64,000 nt of DNA from Bog-756 sp963730685. GTDB lineage: Bacteria > Actinomycetota > Acidimicrobiia > Acidimicrobiales > RAAP-2. The DNA lies in the NCBI GenBank assembly GCA_963730685.1, contig CAVSSP010000004.1, forward strand, positions 310,001-374,000, read 5' to 3'. Below the pieces are notes generated by a model. The model was not told where the DNA came from, made no database searches, and worked only from the letters and a program-made list of their open reading frames with translations. This document shows, piece after piece, positions 54,787-63,403 of the stretch (position 1 is the first letter of the stretch; each line of letters begins with the position of its first letter). A program made the translations under genes and the position numbers.

Positions 54787-55519
54787 GCAAGTGGGCGGAC
54801 AGGCGGCCGGTGGTGATCATCGCTACGAACTGCTGTCGGTGATCGTGCCGGTGTTCAACGAACGGGCGACGGTCGCCGAGGTGATCCGGCGCATCAGGGC
54901 GGTCGAACTGCCCGTGGACATCGAGGTCATCGTGGTCGACGACGGCTCATCGGACGGGACCGACAAAGTGCTGACCGCGGTCGGCGATTCGACGGTGCGG
55001 GTCATCAACCACCACCAGAACCAGGGCAAGGGGGCGGCCATCCGGACCGGCATGGAGGCCGTGCGCGGGGACCTGGTCCTCGTCCAGGACGCCGACCTCG
55101 AATACGACCCCGCCGACTGGGGCAAGCTGCTCGACCCCATCCTCCGGGGGAAGGCCCAGGTCGTCTACGGCAGCCGGTTCACCGGCGAGCGCAAGAACAT
55201 GCTGCCCCTCCACTGGATCGGCAACCGGTTCCTGTCGCTGGTGACGAACCTGCTGTACTCGTCGACGCTCTCGGACATGGAGACGTGTTACAAGCTGTTC
55301 GACCGGCGGGTCCTCGAGGGCATCACCATCGAGTCCGACAAATTCGACTTCGAACCCGAGATCACCGCCAAAGTCCTGCGGCGCGGATACCGGATCTACG
55401 AGGTGCCCATCTCCTACGCCGGACGCGAGATGGACGAGGGGAAGAAGATCACGTGGCGGGACGGCTTCGGGGCGCTGAAAGCGCTGGTCAGGTACCGGTT
55501 CACCCGGCTCGACCCGTGA
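54779..55519 (+). CDS. Family 2 glycosyltransferase, DPM1/GT-A type
   Basis: 246 residues from ATG 54779, eight bases inside the upstream gene. GT-A fold: LSVIVPVFNERATVAEVIRRI at about 18-38, VVDDGSSDGTDKVL near 55-68, NQGKGAAIRTGM near 83-94, and the metal-binding D-x-D-like VLVQDADLEYDP near 103-114. The late segment METCYKLFDRRVLEGI and ITWRDGFGALKALVRYRF is the pattern of dolichol/polyprenyl-phosphate sugar transferases that load a lipid carrier. Soluble, so likely acts at the inner face of the membrane. Stop overlaps the next gene. Confidence 0.9.
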   Translation: MAEQVGGQAAGGDHRYELLSVIVPVFNERATVAEVIRRIRAVELPVDIEVIVVDDGSSDGTDKVLTAVGDSTVRVINHHQNQGKGAAIRTGMEAVRGDLVLVQDADLEYDPADWGKLLDPILRGKAQVVYGSRFTGERKNMLPLHWIGNRFLSLVTNLLYSSTLSDMETCYKLFDRRVLEGITIESDKFDFEPEITAKVLRRGYRIYEVPISYAGREMDEGKKITWRDGFGALKALVRYRFTRLDP

Positions 55520-56415
55520 GCGGGCGCGCCGCGGGGCGCGACATCGGAGACACGCCGTCGGACCGGGGCGCGGGCGTCGCCGTCGTCATCGTGAACTACG
55601 AATCGGGCCCGTCCCTCACGTCGTGCGTCGAGGGTTGGAGGGGCGAGGGCCCCGGCCAGCTGGTGGTGGTCGACAACGGGTCGACGGACGGTTCGGTGGA
55701 GGGACTCCGCCTCCGCTTCCCTGATGTGGAGGTCCTGGTCACCGGGCGCAACCTCGGGTACGGCGCAGCCGCCAACCGCGGGGTGGCCGCCACCTCCGCC
55801 CCGACCGTGCTGGTGTGCAATCCCGACCTCGAGGTGCGCCCCGGCGCCCTCGGTGGGCTGGCCCGGGCCCTGGCCGACGACTCGGGCACCGCGCTGGTCG
55901 GACCGTTGATCCGGACCCCGGCCGGGGAGCGCTACCCGTCGGCACGGCAGTTCCCCTCGATGGTCGATGCCGCCGGTCATGCCGTGCTGGGGATCTTCTC
56001 CCCGGACAACCGGTTCACCCGGTCGTACCAGCGCACCGAACTGGAGGACACCGGCCCGACCTTGACGGTGGACTGGGTGTCGGGGGCGTGCTTCCTGGTT
56101 CGGCGCACCGCATTCGAGCAGGTCGGCGGCTTCGACGAGGCGTACTTCATGTACGCCGAGGACGTGGACCTGTGCTGGCGCCTGGGCCGGAGCGGCTGGC
56201 GGGTCGGCTACGTGACCGAGGCCGAGGTCGTCCACCTCCAGGGCGTGTCCACCGATCGTCACCCGTACCGGATGATCGCCGAGCACCACCGGTCCCTCAT
56301 GCGCTTCGCCGCCCGGACCACCCTCGGGTGGCGCCGGATCCTGCTTCCGCTGGTGGCCCTGGGCATCTCGGTGCGGGCCGGCCTGGCCTGCGTGGCCCGG
56401 GCCACGGGCCGGTGA
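55516..56415 (+). CDS. Family 2 glycosyltransferase, WbbL rhamnosyltransferase-like
   Basis: 299 residues from GTG 55516 (GTGA overlap with the upstream gene). GT-A fold: VAVVIVNYESGPSLTSCV near 20-37, VVVDNGSTDGSVEGL near 52-66, TGRNLGYGAAANRGV near 75-89, VLVCNPDLEVRPGAL near 96-110, and the acceptor motif WVSGACFLVRRTAFEQVGGFDEAYFMYAEDVDLCWRL near 186-222. This E-D-V-D-L-C-W-R ending is typical of WbbL and related rhamnosyltransferases. With rfbB and rfbD beside it, dTDP-rhamnose is a plausible donor (inference). Confidence 0.9.
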   Translation: MSGRAAGRDIGDTPSDRGAGVAVVIVNYESGPSLTSCVEGWRGEGPGQLVVVDNGSTDGSVEGLRLRFPDVEVLVTGRNLGYGAAANRGVAATSAPTVLVCNPDLEVRPGALGGLARALADDSGTALVGPLIRTPAGERYPSARQFPSMVDAAGHAVLGIFSPDNRFTRSYQRTELEDTGPTLTVDWVSGACFLVRRTAFEQVGGFDEAYFMYAEDVDLCWRLGRSGWRVGYVTEAEVVHLQGVSTDRHPYRMIAEHHRSLMRFAARTTLGWRRILLPLVALGISVRAGLACVARATGR

Positions 56416-56464
56416 CCGGGCGTACCGGGGCATCCGACCCCAAGAGGTAGGGTGTCGTCCGATC

Positions 56465-57283
56465 ATGCCGAGCAACTCGACGGGCAAATGGGTGGAGCGC
56501 GCCGCCACCACCGGTGGTGGCCGTACCTACCGCGGCCAGATGCCGGTCAATTGGTATGCCAGCCTGGCCATCATCTGCATCGTCGGCCTGGCACTGATCG
56601 GCTTCAGCCGCTACCAGAACACGCACCGGACCGCCTCCTCGTCGGGTCCGCCGACCACCTCGCAGGTGTGGCACACCGCCCTGGGCATCGACGTGTGCGG
56701 CACGATCGAGCCCAGCCTGCCGGCCAGTACCAACACAGCCAAGACCGGACTCACCGCCAACGGCAACGGCGTCGTCACCGTGGCCCCGAAGAACAGCTCC
56801 GAGTCCGGTGCCAACGCCACGCTGGGTAGGTTCGTGGCCGGGTACAAGGGACTCGAGCTGACCTCGTCGAGCCTCCGCTATCCGGGCAAGACCCTCTACA
56901 ACAACGGTGACGTCTGCCCCAAGGGCACCCCTGATTCCGGTAAGCCGGGGGTGGTCATCGTCGACAGCTGGTCGAGCCCGGAATCCAACGGCAAGGGTAC
57001 CGAGACCAGCGGCGACCCCCAGAACCTCCTGTTCTCCAACGGCCAGATGATCACGATGGCCTTCGTGCCTGCCACCGCCAACGTCCCGAAGCCACCGGCA
57101 TCGGCGATCACCGCACTGCTGACGGCGCTGCAGAGCTCGTCCACGCCGACCTCGGTGCCGACCACCCCCACCTCGGCCCCCACCTCGGCCACCACCCCGA
57201 CCTCGGTGCCGACCACGGCCAGCACGACCCCGTCCACCACGTCGACGACGGCGCCCTCGACCACCACCACGACGAAGAAGTGA
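56465..57283 (+). CDS. Single-pass membrane protein with Ser/Thr/Pro-rich tail
   Basis: 272 residues, unknown function. Cytoplasmic N-terminus rich in Gly/Thr (about 1-28), helix WYASLAIICIVGLALIGFS near 30-48, then an extracytoplasmic domain with Cys in GIDVCGTIEPSL and DVCPKGTP (possible disulfide) and a beta-rich middle. The last 60 residues are almost only Thr, Ser and Pro (PTSVPTTP ... TTTTTKK), a tail that could span the wall or be glycosylated. Placed inside the polysaccharide operon, with its stop overlapping the next GTG, so it probably works in assembly or export of that polymer. Confidence 0.75.
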   Translation: MPSNSTGKWVERAATTGGGRTYRGQMPVNWYASLAIICIVGLALIGFSRYQNTHRTASSSGPPTTSQVWHTALGIDVCGTIEPSLPASTNTAKTGLTANGNGVVTVAPKNSSESGANATLGRFVAGYKGLELTSSSLRYPGKTLYNNGDVCPKGTPDSGKPGVVIVDSWSSPESNGKGTETSGDPQNLLFSNGQMITMAFVPATANVPKPPASAITALLTALQSSSTPTSVPTTPTSAPTSATTPTSVPTTASTTPSTTSTTAPSTTTTTKK

Positions 57284-58372
57284 GAGCCGTCGTACTGGTG
57301 GGCGGGGAGGGCACCCGCCTGCGACCACTCACCTTGACCGCCCCCAAGCAGATGCTGCCGATCGTGGAGCAGGCGATGATCGAGCGGGTCATCGGGCATC
57401 TGGCCGACCACGGGATCGACGACGCCGTCCTCTCCCTCGGCTACCGCCCCGACGCCTTCATGAGTGCCTATCCGAGCGGCTCCATCTCGGGCGTGCACCT
57501 CACCTATGCCGTCGAGCCCTCACCACTCGACACGGCAGGTGCCATCCGGTTCGCCGCCCGCTTCGCCGGCGTCGACGGGACCTTCGTCGTGGTGAACGGG
57601 GACGTCCTGACCGATGCCGACCTCTCGGCCCTGGTGGAGTTCCACCGGCTGCGGGGAGCGGAGGCGACGATCGGACTGACCCCGGTGGACGATCCGAGCG
57701 CGTTCGGTGTCGTCCCCACCGACGAGCAGGGCCGGGTGGAGGCCTTCATCGAGAAGCCGCCGCGTGACGAGGCCCCGACCAAGCTGATCAATGCCGGCAC
57801 CTACGTGTTCGAGCCTTCGGTGCTGGACAGGATCCCCGACGGTCGCAGGGTGTCGATCGAACGGGAGACCTTCCCCGACCTGGTGAAGGACCGCACGCTC
57901 TACGCGCTCGGTTCGGACGCCTACTGGCTGGACACCGGCACGCCGGATGCCTACCTCAGGGCCCATCGTGACCTGCTGTCCGGCCGGCGTCCGGGGATAC
58001 CCGACCCCGGGTGCGACCCTGGACTCCTCGATCGGCCAGGGCGTGTGGCGGGTGGGGGTCGTCGAGGTGGAAGGTGGATCGGTCGCCCGATCGCTCCTCG
58101 GCGCCGGATCATCTGTCGCCGCCGGGGCCGTGGTCGAGGACTCGGTGATCGGGGCGGGTGCCGTCATCGAGGAGAACGCGTCCGTCCTGGCGTCGGTGGT
58201 CCTGCCCGGCGCCCGGGTGGCGTCCAAGGCCAGCGTGGAGGGTTCGATCGTCGGGCCGGGGGCCATCGTGGGCCAGCGGTGCGTGATCCACGGCATCTCG
58301 GTGATCGGTGCCGGCGCGGTCACCGCCTCCGGCACGGTCATCGACGGCGAACGGGTGCCGGCGGCGAGCTGA
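57280..58372 (+). CDS. Sugar-1-phosphate nucleotidyltransferase, ManC/GlmU-like (one frameshift)
   Basis: Makes an NDP-sugar from NTP and sugar-1-phosphate. About 363 residues from GTG 57280. N-terminal NTP site VVLVGGEGTRLRPLTLTAPKQMLPI at 4-28, VVNGDVLTDADL near 105-116 (metal Asp), FIEKPP near 150, INAGTYVFEP and WLDTGTPDAYLRAH. One base change near 57993 breaks the frame; beyond it, hexapeptide repeats (SVARSLLGAGSSVAAGAVVEDS, VIGAGAVIEENA, VLPGARVASKASVEGSIVGPGA) form the left-handed helix of two-domain GDP-mannose-type pyrophosphorylases. Donor specificity is not certain. Confidence 0.88.
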
Positions 58373-58374
58373 GC

Positions 58375-59335
58375 ATGCGCGCCTTGGTCACCGGGGGGGC
58401 CGGCTTCATCGGCTCGACACTGGTGGATCGCCTCCTGGCCGAGGGCCACACCGTCGATGTCGTCGACGACCTCTCGACCGGATCACTGGCCAACCTGGCC
58501 GAGTCCCGGGCGTCGGCCGGACACCAGCTCACCGTCCACCAGATGGACATCCGTTCGGCGGAGGTCGTCGATCTCATCACCCGCCGCCGACCCGAGGTGG
58601 TCTTCCATCTGGCCGCCCAGGCCGACGTGAGGCGATCGGTGACCGACCCGGTGTTCGACGCCGATGTCAACCTGCTCGGCACCCTGCGGATCCTCGAGGG
58701 TGCGAGGTCGGCAGGATCCCAACGGGTGGTCTTCGCCGCCAGCGGCGGAACCCTCTACGGCGAGCCCGACGTGTCCGAGTTGCCGTTGAAGGAGTCGCTG
58801 CCCCAGCGGCCGCTCTCCCCCTACGGCGTGTCGAAGAAGGCCGTCCTCGACTACTTGGTCGCCTACCGCGAGCTCCACTCGCTCGAGTTCGCCGCGCTGG
58901 CCCTGGCCAACGTGTACGGGCCACGCCAGGACCCTCACGGCGAAGCCGGCGTCGTGGCCATCTTCGCCGAGCGCCTGCTGCGCGGACAGCCGGTGACCAT
59001 CTTCGGCGACGGTGAGCAGACCCGCGACTTCGTCTACGTGGATGACGTGGTGGACGCCTTCGTCAGGGCCTCCACCAAGGGTGGGGGACTGGTCTGCAAC
59101 ATCGGTACCGGCGAGGAGACGTCGGTGAACCGGCTCTTCCAGGAGATGGCCGCTCAGGCCGGCGTGGAGGCCGAGCCCGCGTTCGAAGCCCCTCCGACCG
59201 GGGGAGCTCCTCCGCAGTTCCCTCGACCCGAGCCGGGCCGGTATCCAGCTCGGGTGGAAGCCGTGGACGACCTTGGGCCGCGGCACGGCCGAGGTATTGG
59301 CATTCGTGGGCCGCCGGCTGGCCGACGGTGATTGA
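58375..59335 (+). CDS. NDP-sugar epimerase, GalE-like (C-terminal frameshift)
   Basis: SDR epimerase or dehydratase on an NDP-sugar, about 320 residues from ATG 58375, three bases after the previous stop. NAD motif VTGGAGFIGSTLVDRLL near 4-20, VVDDLSTGSLANL, HLAAQADVRRSVTDP near 79-93, ASGGTLYGEP near 121 and Y-x-x-x-K in SPYGVSKKAVLDY near 144-156. NVYGPRQDPHGEAGVVAIF and the FGDGEQTRDFVYVDD motif follow. After AFEAPP the frame breaks near 59195; the expected DPSRAGIQLGWKPWTTLGRG end continues in another frame to TGA 59333-59335. The last gene of the sugar operon. Confidence 0.88.
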
Positions 59336-59540
59336 AGCCAGTTCCTCCAACCGTGGTCATGGGTGCCTGGGCACCGCCCGGGGCCTGGATGACGGCGACC
59401 GGCGGTGGTTCGGGGCCCCGCGCGCCGGCCGGGTGCTCCCGAGGCACTAACCTGGGTTGGTCCTGGTGCGCCGACTTGGCGACAGGCCGTCCCCGTCGGG
59501 CACACCCCCGTGCCTGTCCCTGTCGCACGAAAGCACCCCA

Positions 59541-61160
59541 ATGCCCCCCTTGCAGCCTTCCTTCGCCTCTCTCGGCGTACCCGCCGACATCGTCGCCGCC
59601 CTCGATCGCAAGTCGATCACCGAGCCCTTCGCCATCCAGACCATGACCATTCCCGACGCCCTGGCCGGCCGGGACGTGTGTGGAAAGGCCCCGACCGGAT
59701 CCGGAAAGACCCTGGCCTTCGGCATCGGTGCCGTGGCCAGGCTGACCGGCAAGCCATCTCGTCCCAAGCACCCCCGGGTTCTCGTCCTCACGCCCACCCG
59801 GGAGCTGGCCGCCCAGGTGGCCTCGGAGCTGCAGGTCCTGGCCACCCCGCGCAACCTCCGGGTCGACTCGTTCTACGGGGGCGTCGGGATACGGGCCACA
59901 GCTGAAAGCCCTGTCCCGCGGTGTCGACGTGGTGGTGGCGTGCCCCGGGCGGCTGGGTGACCTCATCGAACGTGGGAGCATCCGGCTCGACGCCGTCGAG
60001 ATCGTGGTGCTCGACGAGGCCGATCGCATGGCCGACATGGGATTCCTGCCGGACGTCAAGCGCCTGCTCGACCTGACCCCGGCGACCCGCCAGACCCTTC
60101 TGTTCTCCGCCACCCTGGACGGGGACATCGACGTGTTGGTGCGCCGCTACCAGAACGACCCGGCCCGTCACGAGCTCGAGGTCGACGAGGACGACGCCAG
60201 CGCGGCCGTGCACCTGTTCTGGAGGGCCTCCTCCGGCGACCGGGTCGGGGTCACCGCCGACATCGCGGCCGCTGCCGGGCCCACCATCGTGTTCAGCCGG
60301 ACCAAGCATGCCACCGACCGGATCGCCCGCCAGTTGGAACAGCGTGGGATCAGGGCGGCCGCCATCCATGGCGATCGCAGCCAGAAGCAGCGGGAGAAGG
60401 CGCTGGACCTGTTCGTCCGGGGCGCCGTCGACGCCTTGGTGGCGACCGACGTGGCCGCCCGGGGCATCCATGTCGACGGTGTCAACGCGGTGGTCCACTT
60501 CGACCCACCGGCCGATGCCAAGGACTATGTGCACCGGTCAGGTCGGACCGCCCGGGCCGGTGCCACCGGCGTGGTGGTCACGCTGGTGACCCCGGACAAG
60601 GCCGGCGCCGTCAAGCGCCTCCAGCGGGACCTCGGGGTGCCCATCGGCACGACGACCCCCGATTCGGCCGCCATCACCGCGGTCATCGGCGCCCCCCCGG
60701 CGCGGCGTCCCAGTCAGGACCACGGCACCGGCGCACCGCACCGACCACAGCAAGGACCATCCGAGGAGCGGTCGCCCCGACCGGGCCCGACGGTCGACCA
60801 AGCCGTGGAAGGCCCGTCCCCAGGCGTCCGGCAACGGCTCGTCCGGCAACGGCTCGTCCGGCAACGGCTCGTCCGGCAACGGCTCCGGCCGGTCCGGGTC
60901 GGGTGCCGGTTCCTCCGGTGGCGGAGGCGAGGGCACACCGAAGAAGCGACCCGCCGGGGGCACCTGGGAGAAGCGGGGCAAGCCGGGACGCCCGTCCCGG
61001 CCCGGCAAGCCGTCCGCCGGGTCGGCATCGTCGGGTCGTGGTGGCGGCGGTGGCCGCAGCAGCGGTGGCGCATCCGGCCACGACCAGCGACGTGGGGCAC
61101 CGGTCGGTGCCAAGCGGAGCGGGGCCGGGCCGCCCCGGTGGGTCGCGCCGAGCCGGCTGA
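59541..61160 (+). CDS. DEAD-box RNA helicase, RhlE-like (frame changes)
   Basis: ATP-dependent RNA unwinding. Motifs in order from ATG 59541: Q-motif FAIQTMTIPDAL, Walker A APTGSGKT, PTRELA, GGV, then a frame change near 59893 to GPQLKALSRGVDVVVACPGRL, DEAD box VVLDEADRMADMGF, SAT in LFSATLDGD, and the final HRSGRTARAG. A C7 run at about 60690 shifts frame again: the basic tail (KDHPRSGRPDRARRSTKPWK) and (SGNGS)x4 Gly/Ser tail are in another frame. The proposed end at TGA 61158-61160 (GSRRAG) needs one more shift. Basic low-complexity tails bind RNA in such helicases. Confidence 0.87.
60826..60885. repeat. 15-bp in-frame tandem repeat, four copies
   Basis: GTCCGGCAACGGCTC occurs four times without mismatch at 60826-60840, 60841-60855, 60856-60870 and 60871-60885. 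In the frame that suits the helicase tail it codes for Ser-Gly-Asn-Gly-Ser units. The length is a multiple of three, so copy number can vary without a frameshift. Confidence 0.95.
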
Positions 61161-61202
61161 GCCGGGGTGCCGTGCCGGCCCCGGGCCATCTACAGTCGGG
61201 GC

Positions 61203-61580
61203 ATGGCCACCGACACCAAACCCGAAGTCACCATTCCCGAGGGCCCGCCTCCGGGCGAGCTGCTGATCGAGGATATCGAGATCGGCGACGGCCCCGCTGC
61301 CGTGTCCGGCCGACCGGTGCACGTCCACTACGTCGGGGTGTCGTGGTCCGACGGTCAGGAGTTCGACTCGTCGTGGAACCGCAGCGAGCTGTTCTCGTTC
61401 CCGCTCGGCGGCGGTCACGTGATCCCCGGGTGGGACCAGGGCGTGGCCGGCATGTCCGTGGGTGGGCGTCGCCGCCTGACCATCCCACCGCACCTCGGCT
61501 ACGGCGAGCAGGGAGCTGGCGGCGTCATCGGACCCAACGAGACGCTGGTATTCGTCGTCGACCTCCACGGCGTCGGCTGA
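61203..61580 (+). CDS. FKBP-type peptidyl-prolyl cis-trans isomerase
   Basis: 125 residues from ATG 61203. The FKBP fold is complete: VHVHYVGVSWSDGQEFDSSWNR near 38-59, SFPLGGGHVIPGWDQGVAGMSVGGRRRLTIPPHLGYGEQG near 65-103 with the active-site V-I-P-G-W and P-x-x-L-G-Y-G, and the final TLVFVVDLHGV. No signal peptide, so it is cytoplasmic and single-domain. Stop codon sits in the first copy of a 16-bp repeat shared with convergent cofE. The start lies 43 bases beyond the proposed helicase end. Confidence 0.95.
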   Translation: MATDTKPEVTIPEGPPPGELLIEDIEIGDGPAAVSGRPVHVHYVGVSWSDGQEFDSSWNRSELFSFPLGGGHVIPGWDQGVAGMSVGGRRRLTIPPHLGYGEQGAGGVIGPNETLVFVVDLHGVG

Positions 61581-61606
61581 GCCGGCACTCGGCTGAGCCG
61601 GCACTC
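61575..61606. repeat. 16-bp perfect tandem repeat, two copies, at the FKBP/cofE junction
   Basis: GGCTGAGCCGGCACTC occurs at 61575-61590 and 61591-61606. The FKBP stop (TGA 61578-61580) is in copy 1 and the cofE stop (complement of TCA 61605-61607) straddles the end of copy 2. Confidence 0.92.
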
Positions 61607-62405
61607 AGCGGAACAGGTCCTCGGCCGGGGGACGGACGATCTCACTGGCGACCGAGCCGGGACGGAGCCACGCCGGGTCGACACCCCGAACCACGGCGGC
61701 GGGGATGCCCCGCACCTTGCCCATGACCAGCTCGGCCGCCCCGGCCAGCTCGTCGGCGACGCAGAGCTCGGTGGCCTCCAGGACGCGGCCGTTGGCGTCG
61801 GGGGTCCCCCGTAGGTCGACGATGCCCGCCACCCCGGCCACCCCGATGGCCACGTCGGTCACCCCGCGACGCCAGGTGCGGCCGAACGTGTCCGAGATGA
61901 TGACCCCCACCGACACGCCGTGCCGGTGCTCGAGCACCTCGCGCAGCCGGCGGGCCGACCGGTCGGGGTCCACCGGGAGCAGGGCGGCCGTTCCGGAGGC
62001 CACATTGGAGAGGTCGACGCCGGCATTGGCACAGATGAAGCCGTGGCGCGTCTCGGTGATCACCAGGTCGCCGCGCCGCCGCACGATCCGCACCGACTCC
62101 TGCTCGACCAGCCTCCGCTTGGCATCAGGGTCATCGGCGTCGAACGCCACGATCTGCCCTTCGGCCTTGGACACGACCTTCTGGGTCACCACCAACACAT
62201 CGCCGTGGGCGAGGCCCCCCGGTACCGGCGGGGTGGCCGTGCTCCCGGGGCCGGGGACGAGGATCGAGGCCAGCATCTCGGCCAGATCGTCGCCGGGCGC
62301 CACCTCTCCCAGCCCGGTGACGGGGTAGACGGTCAGGCTTCCGGCGCCGCCGGCGACGGGCGGCCCGCCCGGGCCGGCCGCCCGGTCGGGCTCAACCGGC
62401 GGCAT
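61605..62405 (-). CDS. cofE: Coenzyme F420-0:L-glutamate ligase
   Basis: Adds the gamma-glutamyl residues to F420-0. 266 residues; ATG 62405 is chosen so that the protein starts shortly before YPVTGLGEV, and overlaps cofD by 14 bases. Conserved blocks: DVLVVTQKVVSKAEGQIV near 70-87, ETRHGFICANAGVDLSNV near 120-137, VGVIISDTFGRTWRRGVTDVAIGVAGV near 170-196 and LVMGKVRGIPAAVVRG near 232-247. It is the single-domain form, without the C-terminal nitroreductase-like domain of mycobacterial FbiB. Convergent with FKBP. Confidence 0.94.
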   Translation of the reverse strand: MPPVEPDRAAGPGGPPVAGGAGSLTVYPVTGLGEVAPGDDLAEMLASILVPGPGSTATPPVPGGLAHGDVLVVTQKVVSKAEGQIVAFDADDPDAKRRLVEQESVRIVRRRGDLVITETRHGFICANAGVDLSNVASGTAALLPVDPDRSARRLREVLEHRHGVSVGVIISDTFGRTWRRGVTDVAIGVAGVAGIVDLRGTPDANGRVLEATELCVADELAGAAELVMGKVRGIPAAVVRGVDPAWLRPGSVASEIVRPPAEDLFR

Positions 62406-63330
62406 CGAGCACCGCCCTGGCCAGCGACGCCGAGCGATCCCGCGTGGCCATGACGGTCGGGGCCACCACACAACGGATCCCCTCGGCCTCGACGGCCCGC
62501 GCCAGGCCGGCGTCGGCCTCGTCGATCACCAGCGTTCCCACCCACGGTGCGTACCACCGCGCCACCCCTACCACCGACGGCTCGAAACCCATCTCCGAGA
62601 GCAGCCGGTCGGCGGGACCCTTGAGCGCCACCCCGGCGATGATGGGCGAGATCCCGACGATCCGGTCCCGCCGTGCGGCCAGCCGGTCGAGCACCCCCGG
62701 CACGGCCGTGAGCGGGCCGATGGAGACCACCGGGTTCGAAGGGCACACCACGATGGTCTCGGCCCCGTCGATCGCCTCGAGCACCCCGGGCCCGGGGGTG
62801 GCGTCCTCGGCGCCCTCGAACCGGACCCCGGTCACCGCCACCTCGTGCCGCCGGTGGACGAAGTACTCCTGGAACCCGACCTCAGGGCCGTCGACGAGCT
62901 GCAGGTGGGTGCGCAGCGGGTCGTCGGTGACCGGCACCAGCCGCACATCCACCCCGAAGGCGCGGCTCAGCTCGGCGGTGACCTGGCCGAGCGGCGCCCC
63001 CTCGCTCAGGCGCTGGGTGCGGTAGCAGTGGGTGGCCAGGTCCTTGTCCCCGAGGTTGAACCACGTGATCCCACCCAGCCGGCCCAGCGACTCCATCACC
63101 TGCCATGTCTCGCCGGCCAGGCCCCACCCGGTGTCGGGATTGATGGCGTCGGCCAGGGTGTACAGCACGGTGTCGAGGTCGGGCGAGATGTGCAGGCCGT
63201 GGAGCACCGTGTCGTCGCCGGTGTTCACGATGGCGACGATCTCCTCGGCCGGGACCACCTCGACCATGCCGCGCAGCAGGCGGGCTGCTCCCACGCCGCC
63301 GGCCAGGGCAGCGATCTTCGGGGTTCGCAC
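62392..63330 (-). CDS. cofD: LPPG:FO 2-phospho-L-lactate transferase
   Basis: Joins the activated phospholactate (or phosphoenolpyruvate) moiety to FO to build F420-0. 312 residues from GTG 63330. Recognisable CofD features: ALAGGVGAARLLRGM at 8-22, VNTGDDTVLHGLHISPDLDTVLYTLA near 35-60, TWQVMESLGRLGGITWFNLGDKDLATHCYRTQRL near 75-108, and VVCPSNPVVSIGPLTAVPG near 192-210. Upstream of cofE in the usual order cofD-cofE (fbiA-fbiB). Shows the organism makes F420. The nitroreductase-like gene at 40.9 kb could be one user. Confidence 0.96.
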   Translation of the reverse strand: MRTPKIAALAGGVGAARLLRGMVEVVPAEEIVAIVNTGDDTVLHGLHISPDLDTVLYTLADAINPDTGWGLAGETWQVMESLGRLGGITWFNLGDKDLATHCYRTQRLSEGAPLGQVTAELSRAFGVDVRLVPVTDDPLRTHLQLVDGPEVGFQEYFVHRRHEVAVTGVRFEGAEDATPGPGVLEAIDGAETIVVCPSNPVVSIGPLTAVPGVLDRLAARRDRIVGISPIIAGVALKGPADRLLSEMGFEPSVVGVARWYAPWVGTLVIDEADAGLARAVEAEGIRCVVAPTVMATRDRSASLARAVLDAAG

Positions 63331-63403
63331 TCGGGCAGGCTACCGGTCCGGGCGGCGCCGACCGGACGGCGGTCCGCATCCGGAGATGTGCAAAGCTCCC
63401 CCC

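Noticed and set aside
57280..59331. An open frame fusing the nucleotidyltransferase and the GalE-like epimerase
   Set aside because: The hexapeptide-repeat half of the first protein and the normal end of the second lie in different frames. The fusion needs two indels and disappears when they are corrected.
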